In this document: piece after piece, positions 16,228 through 23,922 of the stretch
Numbering within the stretch: the stretch's first letter is position 1
Layout of the letters: each line of letters starts with the position of its first letter
NCBI RefSeq assembly: GCF_029892565.1
Contig: NZ_JARXVH010000001.1
Span: 186,001-250,000, forward strand
Reading direction: 5' to 3'
DNA: 64,000 bases
Origin: Streptomyces pseudovenezuelae
GTDB taxonomy: Bacteria > Actinomycetota > Actinomycetes > Streptomycetales > Streptomycetaceae
Translations under genes and position numbers: made by a program
Notes under the pieces: generated by a model
Told to the model about the DNA's origin: nothing
Seen by the model: only the letters and a program-made list of their open reading frames with translations
The model's database searches: none

Positions 16228-16869
16228 TCACCTCCTGGGGAGCAGCAAAGAACGGTGCCATTCGAAGAAAGCGGGAAGAACGGATCGAAGAACGCGGAAA
16301 GCCGATATTCCACCGCGCACCGTGCCGATCCGGACGAGTTCATGTTCAGGAGCGTCCACGACCACCCGTACGGCCGCAACAGGGCGCTCACCGGTGCGTA
16401 CGGCGCTCAGGAGCGTCGCCGCGGATTCCATGTCGACCGCGATCGCGCCGGTCGCGAGCAACTCCGACCGTTCGTGACCGCGGATGACGTGATCGGAGCC
16501 GGTGAGCGGTCCGGTGTGGACCGTGCGCCCGGGCACGGCGCGCATGAGCTCCTTGACCAGCAGGTCGGTTCCGACGCACGGGACGGTCCCGCGCGGGTGC
16601 CGGGTCTCCTCGGCGACCACCAGGTCCCCGGGGTGCATCCCCGGGGCGAGACCCGCGCAGAAGCCCGTAGCGAGGACGGCGGCCCCCGCGAGCTCCGGCT
16701 GGGCCAGGATCCGGGTGGTGGAGGCCTCTGCGGCCTCCGGTCCCATCCCCGTGCGCAGGACGGTGACCGGCCCGTCGGCCCCGCGGTGGTCGCGGCTGCG
16801 CAGGGCGAGGCTCTCGATGCCGAGCGCGCAGGCGATCAGCAGCGGGGCCGGTGCGGGCTGTGTGCTCAT
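16228..16869 (-). CDS. hpnG: Adenosylhopane nucleosidase/phosphorylase HpnG
   Basis: The 213-residue protein belongs to the nucleoside phosphorylase fold. It has an N-terminal LLIACALGIESLAL strand, the VLATGFCAGLAPGMHPGDLV core, and the diagnostic VDMESAATLLSAV motif near residue 145, where the purine-nucleoside enzymes hold the ribose. In hopanoid producers HpnG removes adenine from adenosylhopane to give ribosylhopane. The ATG overlaps the shc stop by one base (TGATG). A 5-nt gap separates it from hpnH. Context makes the specific call firm, although the motifs alone would only say nucleosidase. Confidence 0.93.
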   Translation of the reverse strand: MSTQPAPAPLLIACALGIESLALRSRDHRGADGPVTVLRTGMGPEAAEASTTRILAQPELAGAAVLATGFCAGLAPGMHPGDLVVAEETRHPRGTVPCVGTDLLVKELMRAVPGRTVHTGPLTGSDHVIRGHERSELLATGAIAVDMESAATLLSAVRTGERPVAAVRVVVDAPEHELVRIGTVRGGISAFRVLRSVLPAFFEWHRSLLLPRR

Positions 16870-18875
16870 CAGCCCCCCTCGACCTCTGGGAAGGGTTTCT
16901 TCGCGAAGGGCTCCCCGTGCACGTACCGGCCGAGAGCGGTGAGTGGGAACACCTGCCGGTAGAGGTGGTAGTTGATGGAGAAGTCCCCCGGGAAGCCGGT
17001 CCCGGTGAAGTAGGGCTCGTCCCAGGAGCCGTCCTCCAACTGGGTGACGGCGAGCCACTCCACACCGCGTTCGACGGCCTTGGAGTCGTGCTCCCCGGCC
17101 GCCATCAGCGCCATCAGTGCCCATGCCGTCTGCGAGGGGGTGGAGGCGCCATGGCCGCTCCACTTCTTCGCGTCGTCGTAGGAGCGCAGGTCCTCGCCCC
17201 AGCCGCCGTCGTCGTTCTGGACCGACTCCAGCCAGGTGACCGCCCGGCGGATCGCCGGGTGCGAGCCGGGGATGCCGGCGGCCGCGAGGGCCGGTACGAC
17301 GGACCCGGTCCCGTAGATGTAGTTGACACCCCAGCGTCCGAACCACGAGCCGTCCGGCTCCTGTTCGGCGAGCAGCCACTCGATGCCGCGCCGGGTGCGC
17401 GGATCGTGCGAGAGCCCCTCGACGGCCAGCATCTCCACCACGTGCGCCGTCACGTCGGCCGACGGCGGGTCGATGACCTCGCCGAAGTCGCAGAACGGCA
17501 GCCGGTTGGGGAACGGGCTGGTGTTGTCGACGTCGAAGGCGCCCCAGCCCCCGTTCTTCGACTGCATCCCGAGGTTCCAGCGCACCCCCCGCCCGATCGC
17601 CTTCTCCAGCCGCTCCGGGTCGTGGTGACTGACCCGGCGCAGCGCGAGGACGACCTCGGCCGTGTCGTCGATGTCGGGGTAGTTGTCGTTGTGGAACTCG
17701 AACGCCCAGCCGCCCGGCGGCAGTTGGGGTCGCTTCACGGCCCAGTCGCCGGGTCTGACGATCTCCTCACCGAGCATCCAGTCCGCCGCTCGGACGAGTT
17801 GCGGATGATCTGCGGGCACGCCCGCGTCGGCCAGCGCGATGGTGGCGAGGCAGGTGTCCCACACCGGCGACTGACAGGCCTCGATCATCCGGGCCCCGTC
17901 CTCGCGCCAGACGGCGAACCGGTCCAGGGACGCCAACCCCTCGCGCATGACGGGGTGTTCGAGGTCGTAGCCGAGCAGGGACAGCGCGATCACCGAGTAC
18001 ACGGCCGGCGGCTGGATCCCGCCCCAGCAGCCGTCGTTCTCCTGTCGCTCGACGATCCAGCGGGCGGCGGAGTTCATGGCCGCCCTGCGCAGCCGGCGCG
18101 GCGCGACCTTGCGCAGTTGGTGCAGCGCCTTGTCCAGGCGCTGGAAGGCGCCGTCCCAACTCGCCGCCGGGGCAAGGGGCTTGGGCGGATTCGGCTGGGT
18201 GGGGTCGGTGTGCAGCTCGTCGAGCGCGAACGGCGCGGGCCGTACCGGCCGCTTCGCGGAGACGACGGTGAGCGGGACGATGGTCTGCCGCGCCCAGCAC
18301 CCGAAGTCGTAGATGTTGAGCGGGACCCACTTGGGGAAGAAGATGAGCTCCGGCGGGAGTTCGGGCAGGTCCTCCCACTTCCACCAGCCGAACAGCGCCA
18401 GCCAGATCCGGGTGAAGACCCGGGCCGAGGCCACGCCACCCCGCTCACGGATCCACGCCGAGGCCTTCGCCATGTGCGGGGCGTCCGGCGCGTCGCCGGC
18501 CAGCCGCAGGGCGACGTACGCCTCGATGGTGGTGGAGAGTTCGCCCGGTCCGCCGTAGAACGAGGCCCAGGTGCCGTCCTCGCGCTGCTCGCCGCGGACG
18601 AACAGGCCGGCGGCACGCGTGGTCTCCTCGTCGCGGATCCCCAGGAACTGACGCAGGAGCAGATCCTCGGCGTCCATGGTGACGTTCGTCTCCAGGTCGC
18701 CCTTCCACCAACCCTGGGGGTCCTGCCGCGACAGCAGGTAGTCGGTGGCGCGTTGTACGGCGCGTACGGCGGTGTCCGGTCCCCCCGCCGCCACGGGGGT
18801 CGTGCTGTCGGTTTCGCTGGCCGAGGCAGCGCGGGGCGGCAGGGCCCCGGTGCTTCCGTCGGTCGTCGCTGTCAT
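16869..18875 (-). CDS. shc: Squalene-hopene cyclase
   Basis: The ATG at 18875 gives 668 residues, close to the usual 630-680. The protonating DXDD motif is present as D401-I-D403-D404 within NYPDIDDTAEVV. Several QW repeats are visible, including QDPQGWWKG near the N-terminus, QSKNGGWGAFD, EQEPDGSWFGRWG and QNDDGGWGEDL. The enzyme is a monotopic membrane protein that cyclises squalene to hopene and hopanol in one step. An N-terminal Ala/Ser/Thr-rich extension of about 30 residues precedes the alpha-helical core. A 119-nt gap with a hairpin separates it from the prenyl synthase gene, unlike most operon junctions here. Confidence 0.98.
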   Translation of the reverse strand: MTATTDGSTGALPPRAASASETDSTTPVAAGGPDTAVRAVQRATDYLLSRQDPQGWWKGDLETNVTMDAEDLLLRQFLGIRDEETTRAAGLFVRGEQREDGTWASFYGGPGELSTTIEAYVALRLAGDAPDAPHMAKASAWIRERGGVASARVFTRIWLALFGWWKWEDLPELPPELIFFPKWVPLNIYDFGCWARQTIVPLTVVSAKRPVRPAPFALDELHTDPTQPNPPKPLAPAASWDGAFQRLDKALHQLRKVAPRRLRRAAMNSAARWIVERQENDGCWGGIQPPAVYSVIALSLLGYDLEHPVMREGLASLDRFAVWREDGARMIEACQSPVWDTCLATIALADAGVPADHPQLVRAADWMLGEEIVRPGDWAVKRPQLPPGGWAFEFHNDNYPDIDDTAEVVLALRRVSHHDPERLEKAIGRGVRWNLGMQSKNGGWGAFDVDNTSPFPNRLPFCDFGEVIDPPSADVTAHVVEMLAVEGLSHDPRTRRGIEWLLAEQEPDGSWFGRWGVNYIYGTGSVVPALAAAGIPGSHPAIRRAVTWLESVQNDDGGWGEDLRSYDDAKKWSGHGASTPSQTAWALMALMAAGEHDSKAVERGVEWLAVTQLEDGSWDEPYFTGTGFPGDFSINYHLYRQVFPLTALGRYVHGEPFAKKPFPEVEGG

Positions 18876-18925
18876 GGCTTCCCCTTCGTGCAGTCGTTCA
18901 AATCGTGCTGCTGTGGGTCCGCCGT

Positions 18926-18961
18926 CGGCCGGTGCATGGGTGGTGCCCAAGGCACCGGCCG
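18926..18961 (-). promoter_or_regulatory. Hairpin in the prenyl synthase-shc spacer (possible attenuator or processing site)
   Basis: The perfect 10-bp inverted repeat CGGCCGGTGC (18926-18935) / GCACCGGCCG (18952-18961) lies in the only long gap (119 nt) inside the hopanoid operon. It has no U-tract. It may attenuate transcription into shc or stabilise the upstream message. Alternatively it may mark an internal promoter region. Confidence 0.4.
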
Positions 18962-18994
18962 GCGACTACGCGAGGGTTATTCGACCGATAGTGA

Positions 18995-20125
18995 TCATCT
19001 CTTTCGTACGACGACGAAGTCGGCGAGCGCCGCGAACTGTGCCCGCACCCGGTCGGGCATGTCGATGGCGTCGAGGGCACCGATGGCGATGGTGTGCTGA
19101 CGGCGTGCCTCTTCGGCCGTCCATTCGCGGCCGCCCGCCGCCTCGATGAGGGAGGCGCGGGCCGCGAACTCCTCCTCGGAGAAGTTCTCGAAGTCGCTGC
19201 TCTTGGCGTCCGCGGCGAGGATCTCGCCGAGCTGCTCGGAGGCGGGACCGCCCGCCGCGAGCGCGGCCACCACCGGCAGGGACTTCTTGCGCTGGCGCAG
19301 GTCGCTCCAGGCCTGCTTGCCGGTCGACACCGGGTCGCCCCAGATGCCTAGGAGGTCGTCGACGGCCTGGAAGGCCAGGCCGAGGTGGTGGCCGTACTTC
19401 TCAAGGGTGTCGGCGGTGTAGTCGTCCGCGCCGCCGAGCACCGCGCCGACGGAGGAGGCACAGGCCAGCAGGGCGCCGGTCTTGTTGCCCTCCATCTCCT
19501 GGCACTCCTCGACGCTGACGCGGTCGCGGTGCTCGTAGGAGATGTCCTGGGCCTGTCCGTCGATGAGGGCGCGGGTCGCGGAGGTGAGGCGGCGGGCGGC
19601 GCGGCCGGCCTCGGCGGTGCCGAGCTCCAGCAGCATCTCGTTGGCGAGGGCGAACAGGGCGTCGCCGACCAGGATCGCCTGGGCGGGGCCGTGCACCTTC
19701 CAGACGGTGTCACGGTGGCGGCGCTGTTCGTCGCCGTCCATCAGGTCGTCGTGCAGCAGCGAGAAGTTGTGGACCAGCTCGACGGCGACGGCGCCGGGGA
19801 TGCCGATCTCGGGTGCGGCGCCGGTGACCTCGGCGGACAGCACCGCGAGGGCGGGACGTACGGCCTTGCCGCCGTCGCCGTGCGCGGGGTTGCCGTCGGC
19901 GTCGATCCAGCCGAAGTGGTAGGCGGAAACGGTGTCCATGGGAGGGGCCAGGCGGTCGATGGCCGCCCGCAGTACCGGTGTGGCCAGGGTCCGGCCGCGC
20001 TCCAGGAGCGCGGTCACGTCCACCGCGTCGGCAGCCGTCGAGGCCGGGGGCACAGTGGGCACAGTCTCTCCTCTTGTTGCGGTACCGGAGGTGCGGGGGC
20101 CGCCTGCCGCCTGCTGATCGAGCAT
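18995..20125 (-). CDS. Trans-prenyl diphosphate synthase of the hopanoid operon (farnesyl-type, probable)
   Basis: The gene starts at the ATG at 20125, which overlaps the hpnE stop by one base, giving 376 residues. The first aspartate-rich motif is HDDLMDGDEQRRHRD (D126, D127, D130) and the second is FQAVDDLLGIWGD (D256, D257). Both are required for Mg-dependent condensation of IPP with allylic diphosphates. An alanine-rich N-terminal extension of about 50 residues precedes the fold. In this operon the expected product is farnesyl diphosphate, the HpnD substrate. Chain length cannot be fixed by eye, and geranylgeranyl diphosphate is possible. Confidence 0.9.
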   Translation of the reverse strand: MLDQQAAGGPRTSGTATRGETVPTVPPASTAADAVDVTALLERGRTLATPVLRAAIDRLAPPMDTVSAYHFGWIDADGNPAHGDGGKAVRPALAVLSAEVTGAAPEIGIPGAVAVELVHNFSLLHDDLMDGDEQRRHRDTVWKVHGPAQAILVGDALFALANEMLLELGTAEAGRAARRLTSATRALIDGQAQDISYEHRDRVSVEECQEMEGNKTGALLACASSVGAVLGGADDYTADTLEKYGHHLGLAFQAVDDLLGIWGDPVSTGKQAWSDLRQRKKSLPVVAALAAGGPASEQLGEILAADAKSSDFENFSEEEFAARASLIEAAGGREWTAEEARRQHTIAIGALDAIDMPDRVRAQFAALADFVVVRKR

Positions 20126-21552
20126 CACGCCGCCTCCTCGACTTCGAAGAGGTGGCGGGGGCGGGGCCGGCCCAGGGCGGCGAGTGCGGCGTCCGCCGCG
20201 CTCACCCCACTGCGGACCGCACTCTCCATGGTCGCGGGCCACCCTGTGGCGGTCCACGCACCGGCCAGGTACAGGCCGGGGGCTCTGGTGCGGGCGCCGG
20301 GCCGCAGCCGCCCGACGCCTGGGGTCGGAGCGAACGTCGCCGTGCGCTCCCTGGTCACGAAGAAGTCCTTCACCTCGGCACCGCGGGTGCCGGGCAGCAG
20401 CCGCTCCAGCTCCGGGAGGTAGCGCTCCCGCAGCGCGGCCACGGGCGCGTCGATCTCGTCCTGGGCGGCGGACTGGGACAGCGCGAGGTACTGGCCCTCG
20501 CGCAGCCCGGAGGCGTCGGTGCGGTCGAAGACCCACTGCACCGGGGTGCCCAGCGCCGCGAAGAAGGGCTTGTCGAGCACCTTCCGGTCGTAGACGACGT
20601 GCACGTTGAGGATCGGCGCGGTGGTGATGTCGAGGAGCTTTTCGGGAGCGTCGAGCGCGCCCTGGGGCAGCAGGTCGTGGGCCTCGCGCTGGGCGACGGC
20701 GAGGACGACCGTGTCCGCCTCCAACGTCTCGCCGGGAACCTGAACGATCCAACGCCCGTTCTCGTCAGTAGAGATGGAGGTGACTCGTGTACGGATCTCG
20801 GTACGCACGCCCGCGGAGTCGAGCGCCTTGCGGGCGAGCCGGTCATGCAGTTCACCCAGCGGGACGTGCGCCCATCCGATGTCGGCCGCGCCCGGTTCGG
20901 ACAGCAGACCGGTCTTGAACACCATCGCGGCGAGCCCCAGCGAGGCGTCGCCCGCGACCGCGTTGAGAGTGGCGACCCCGACCAGGTCCCACAGGGCCTC
21001 GATGGCACGCGCCGACTGACCGTGCGCGGTCAGCCAGCTGCCGAAGTCCTGTGCGTCCAGGCTCGGATCGGCGAGGTCGAGCCCTTTGAGCGCGAGCGCG
21101 GCACGCCCGACCCTGGCACGCTCGGCGAGCGAGAGGTGCGGATACGTGGCGAGGCTGCGCCCCAGGTGCAGCGGTACCGGCAGCGCGTCGCGGCGCAGCC
21201 GTCCCAGCCGCCGTCCCTCGGGCTTGTCGACGTCTAGTACGGGCACGTCGAGACGATCCTGCAGCGGTGCCAGCGCCGTGCCCTCGATCCGGTCGAGGAA
21301 CCAGCGGTAGGCGGTGCAGCAGCGCAGGTACACGTGCTGGCCGTTGTCGACGGTCAGTTCGCCGCGCTGGAAGGAGAAGGCCAGGCCACCCAGTCTCGGC
21401 CTGCCCTCGATCAGGGTGACGCGTACGCCCGCGTCGGCCAGCGCGAGCGCGGCGGTGATGCCGGCGAGCCCGCCGCCGACCACGACGGCGTCCCGCCCGG
21501 CTCGTGCCGGGACGTCCGCGGGCAGCCCCTCGGACTGCGTCCCGTCGGTCAT
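20125..21552 (-). CDS. hpnE: Hydroxysqualene dehydroxylase HpnE (FAD-dependent amine-oxidase fold)
   Basis: The 475-residue flavoprotein has the dinucleotide-binding VVGGGLAGITAALALADAG motif near residue 25, followed by ARVTLIEGRPRLGGLAFSF-type residues of the phytoene-desaturase/amine-oxidase superfamily. A C-terminal FAD motif reads GLYLAGAWTATGWPATMESA. HpnE reductively removes the hydroxyl of hydroxysqualene to give squalene, completing the HpnCDE route that replaces squalene synthase. The ATG overlaps the stop of the 45-codon DUF6380 gene by 4 nt. A phytoene desaturase role is excluded by the operon context. Confidence 0.93.
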   Translation of the reverse strand: MTDGTQSEGLPADVPARAGRDAVVVGGGLAGITAALALADAGVRVTLIEGRPRLGGLAFSFQRGELTVDNGQHVYLRCCTAYRWFLDRIEGTALAPLQDRLDVPVLDVDKPEGRRLGRLRRDALPVPLHLGRSLATYPHLSLAERARVGRAALALKGLDLADPSLDAQDFGSWLTAHGQSARAIEALWDLVGVATLNAVAGDASLGLAAMVFKTGLLSEPGAADIGWAHVPLGELHDRLARKALDSAGVRTEIRTRVTSISTDENGRWIVQVPGETLEADTVVLAVAQREAHDLLPQGALDAPEKLLDITTAPILNVHVVYDRKVLDKPFFAALGTPVQWVFDRTDASGLREGQYLALSQSAAQDEIDAPVAALRERYLPELERLLPGTRGAEVKDFFVTRERTATFAPTPGVGRLRPGARTRAPGLYLAGAWTATGWPATMESAVRSGVSAADAALAALGRPRPRHLFEVEEAA

Positions 21553-21686
21553 CGTGCGCCCTCCCCCGAGCGGCCACCGCGGTCGAACCCCGCGCGGCAG
21601 GCCGTTGCAGTCAGGGACGCCGTCTCCGACCGGAGGGTTGCGTGCCGTTTTTCTCCGGTGGAATCGCCTTGGACCGAATTGTCCAT
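21549..21686 (-). CDS. DUF6380-type small peptide (45 aa) inside the hopanoid operon
   Basis: A short gene fills the space between hpnD and hpnE exactly. Its ATG overlaps the hpnD stop by one base and its stop overlaps the hpnE start by four. The basic, hydrophilic peptide contains GEKRHATLRSETASLTATAC and ends GRSGEGAR. I recognise this as the small Streptomyces family DUF6380, which occurs in several genomic contexts. It has no membrane segment or known motif. The GEGAR codons also supply the ribosome site of hpnE, so it may act in translational coupling or as a leader rather than as a protein. The function is unknown. Confidence 0.75.
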   Translation of the reverse strand: MDNSVQGDSTGEKRHATLRSETASLTATACRAGFDRGGRSGEGAR

Positions 21687-22633
21687 CAGGCGCGCCTCCT
21701 GATGGTCCTCCGCGTCACACCGCGGGCGTCCAGGCCGGACAGCCCGCGCACGGCGACGTACGCCTTCTCCCGCCCGGGCAGCGAGACCCGGCCGCGCAGC
21801 ACGGCCTCCGGGTCGCGCTCGATCCGGTCGAGGAGCCGGCGGTAGATCCCGGCCATGGCGGCCACGCACGCGCCGCTGCGCCGGTCGAGCATGGGGAGCA
21901 GCCGGTAGCCCTCGGCGAAAAGGGTGCGGGCCCGTCGCACTTCGAAGTGGACGAGACCCGCGAAGTCGGAGCCCTCCGGTGGGGTCGGCCCGTTGAACCC
22001 GGCCGAGCACCCGAATTTCGCGAGGTCGTCGGCGGGCAGATAGGTCCGCCCGTTCTCGGCGTCCTCGCGGACGTCCCTGAGGATGTTGGTGAGCTGGAGC
22101 GCCAGCCCGAGCGTGTCGGCGTACTCCGACGCGCGCTCGACGCCGGGCGCCCCCGCCTCGGGGCCGAACACACCGAGCGAGAGCCGCCCGATCGCGCCCG
22201 CCACGCACCGGCAGTAGACCTTCAGGTCGTCCCAGGTCTCGTAGGTCTCGCCCTGTACGTCCATCAGCACGCCGTCGATCAGCTCGTCCAGGCCGTCGAG
22301 CGGGATCGGGAAGGCCTGGGCGGCATGGGCGAGGGCGACCGCGACCGGGTCGGTGTCGTCCTCCTCGACCGCCCCCTCGCGGACCCGGGTCAACAGCGCC
22401 CGGGTGTCCTCGAGTCTCGCGCCCTTGACGTCGACCGCCAGCGTGCCGTCCCCGATGTCGTCCACTCGCCGGGAGAACGCGTACAGCGCCGACATGGCGC
22501 GACGTTTCGGCGTGGGCAGCAGTCTGATCCCGTAAGCAAAGTTACGGGCCTGCTGTCCGGTGACGGCCTCGCAGTAGCTGTAGGCGGCGAGTACCGGCGG
22601 GGACACCTGTGGTGAGTCCACGGTCCGGATCAC
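21686..22633 (-). CDS. hpnD: Presqualene diphosphate synthase HpnD
   Basis: The 315-residue all-alpha enzyme belongs to the squalene/phytoene synthase family. The first Asp-rich motif lies in YAFSRRVDDIGDG and the second in ILRDVREDAENGRTYLP. Both bind the Mg-diphosphates of two farnesyl groups. In the HpnCDE pathway HpnD condenses two FPP to presqualene diphosphate. It is told apart from HpnC by the NFAYGIRLLPTPKRRAMSALYAF start and by operon order. The start overlaps the hpnC stop by 4 nt. It is cytosolic or membrane-associated. Confidence 0.93.
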   Translation of the reverse strand: MIRTVDSPQVSPPVLAAYSYCEAVTGQQARNFAYGIRLLPTPKRRAMSALYAFSRRVDDIGDGTLAVDVKGARLEDTRALLTRVREGAVEEDDTDPVAVALAHAAQAFPIPLDGLDELIDGVLMDVQGETYETWDDLKVYCRCVAGAIGRLSLGVFGPEAGAPGVERASEYADTLGLALQLTNILRDVREDAENGRTYLPADDLAKFGCSAGFNGPTPPEGSDFAGLVHFEVRRARTLFAEGYRLLPMLDRRSGACVAAMAGIYRRLLDRIERDPEAVLRGRVSLPGREKAYVAVRGLSGLDARGVTRRTIRRRA

Positions 22634-23535
22634 CCCTCTCCTCGCAGAGTCACGCCCACCTCGCGCAGCAGCTGGATCTTGCCGGGCTTGGGCGGGCCGG
22701 GAAGTACGTCGTATTCGGCGGCGGCGATCGCCTTGATCGCCGCCCTCCCCCCCGCCACGAACCCCGCGAGCAGCAGCTTCAACCTGCCGTGGACGCTACC
22801 CACCAGGGGGGCGCCTTCATTCAGGAGATCGCGTGCGCGTTCCGCTTCGTATGCAACCAGGGCGCGCACCGAGGCGCTCGCGCTGGCCGTGGCGAGATCC
22901 GCTTCCTGGACATGGAACCGCTTCATGTCCTCGGCGGGCAGGTAGATGCGGTCGTTGCCGAGATCCTCGGCCACGTCCTGCAGGTGTTCGACGATCTGAA
23001 GTGCGGTACAGATCGCGTCCGAGAGGTGGATCCGCTCGGGGGTCGAGGTGCCGGTGACCGAGAGGACGAGGCGGCCGACGGGGTTGGCCGAGAGCTCGCA
23101 GTAGGCGAGCAGGTCGTCGTAGGTCTCGTAGCGGCTGACGAGCTGGTCCTGGCGGTTGGCGGCGATCAGGCCGAGGAAGGGCTCGGGGGTCAGCGCGCAG
23201 CGGCGGACGGTCGGCTGCAGGCGGCGCAGCAGGGGGTGGCGCGGGGTCGAGTCGAAGACCCGGTGGAGGTCTTCCTCGAAGGCGTCCAGGAGCAGCAGCC
23301 GGTCCTCGGCCACCGCGGGCTCCACGCCGAGCAGCCGGGCGTCGGCGCCGCCGGGGGCGAGGTCGCCGTCGCCGATGTCGTCGACGAGGCGGGCGAAGCC
23401 GTAGACCGCCATCAGGTCGGTGCGCCAGGCCTTGGGCAGGAAGAAAGGTGCCACGGGGAAGTTCTCGCCCGCGGCCTTGTCGAGCGTGCCACGCTCCGGA
23501 TCACCGGAGGCCGGCGTGCCGGTTCCCGTCACCAC
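22630..23535 (-). CDS. hpnC: Hydroxysqualene synthase HpnC
   Basis: This is the first gene of the hopanoid operon; 301 residues, GTG start with a GGAAG site close upstream. It belongs to the squalene/phytoene synthase family, with the motifs NFPVAPFFLPKAWRTDLMAVYGFARLVDDIGDG in shortened form NFPVAPFFLP and VDDIGDG. The second Asp-rich block is LQDVAEDLGNDRIYLPAEDM. HpnC converts presqualene diphosphate to hydroxysqualene. The C-terminus ends in a short glycine-rich tail overlapping hpnD. The promoter must lie in the 387-bp gene-free stretch upstream. Confidence 0.93.
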   Translation of the reverse strand: MVTGTGTPASGDPERGTLDKAAGENFPVAPFFLPKAWRTDLMAVYGFARLVDDIGDGDLAPGGADARLLGVEPAVAEDRLLLLDAFEEDLHRVFDSTPRHPLLRRLQPTVRRCALTPEPFLGLIAANRQDQLVSRYETYDDLLAYCELSANPVGRLVLSVTGTSTPERIHLSDAICTALQIVEHLQDVAEDLGNDRIYLPAEDMKRFHVQEADLATASASASVRALVAYEAERARDLLNEGAPLVGSVHGRLKLLLAGFVAGGRAAIKAIAAAEYDVLPGPPKPGKIQLLREVGVTLRGEG

Positions 23536-23851
23536 TCACTTCCCGGCGCGGGGACGGCACAGGCAGCTCCGTTGAGCTGGGGAGTTTCCGTAGCCATTGC
23601 CGTCACATCTCCCGTTCTACACTGCCGACCCAATACACACTATTTCGGACACGCCGCCCAGCCGTCCGCGCAGCCTTCCGGCACGAGGGTGTCGCGCATT
23701 ATCGCCCCACTTGCCGCGTTTCGGGACCGGTCCAGCTTACGTTGTACAACGCAGCGAGGTTCTCTGGGGTGTCCTGCACATCACAACAACACACCGATTG
23801 GCGCCAAGATTCCTAAGGCGGCCACTAGTTGACGTTTCCTTTGCAGACGCG
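23536..23851 (-). promoter_or_regulatory. Hopanoid operon control region with a 12-bp palindrome
   Basis: This gene-free stretch lies between the hopanoid operon and the terminator of the envelope-polymer locus, so it must hold the hopanoid promoter. It is less GC-rich than its surroundings. The clearest element is the perfect palindrome CGTTGTACAACG at 23740-23751, about 205 bp upstream of hpnC, which has the look of a MarR- or TetR-type operator. I could not assign a convincing -35/-10 pair. No small open frame with a ribosome site stood out. Confidence 0.45.
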
Positions 23852-23882
23852 GGGCCCCGCCGGAGAGGTTCCGGCGGGGCCC
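23852..23882 (-). terminator. Terminator of the envelope-polymer locus
   Basis: The perfect 13-bp stem GGGCCCCGCCGGA (23852-23864) / 23870-23882 has a 5-nt loop. It sits 40 nt after the last gene of the ABC-exporter locus on the minus strand. A TTTCC-like stretch follows on the exit side but there is no long U-tract. It separates this locus from the hopanoid operon. Confidence 0.75.
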
Positions 23883-23922
23883 GTGGAAGCGTGGTGGGCC
23901 TGACTGCCCATGTCGGGGTGGA

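Noticed and set aside
20125..21552. Phytoene desaturase (carotenoid) annotation for the FAD enzyme
   Set aside because: The gene is embedded between the squalene-forming hpnC/hpnD genes and shc, with no carotenoid genes near; HpnE explains the similarity.
23536..23922. Short plus-strand frames upstream of the hopanoid operon
   Set aside because: No ribosome sites, no codon bias like the neighbours, and they run through the terminator hairpin.
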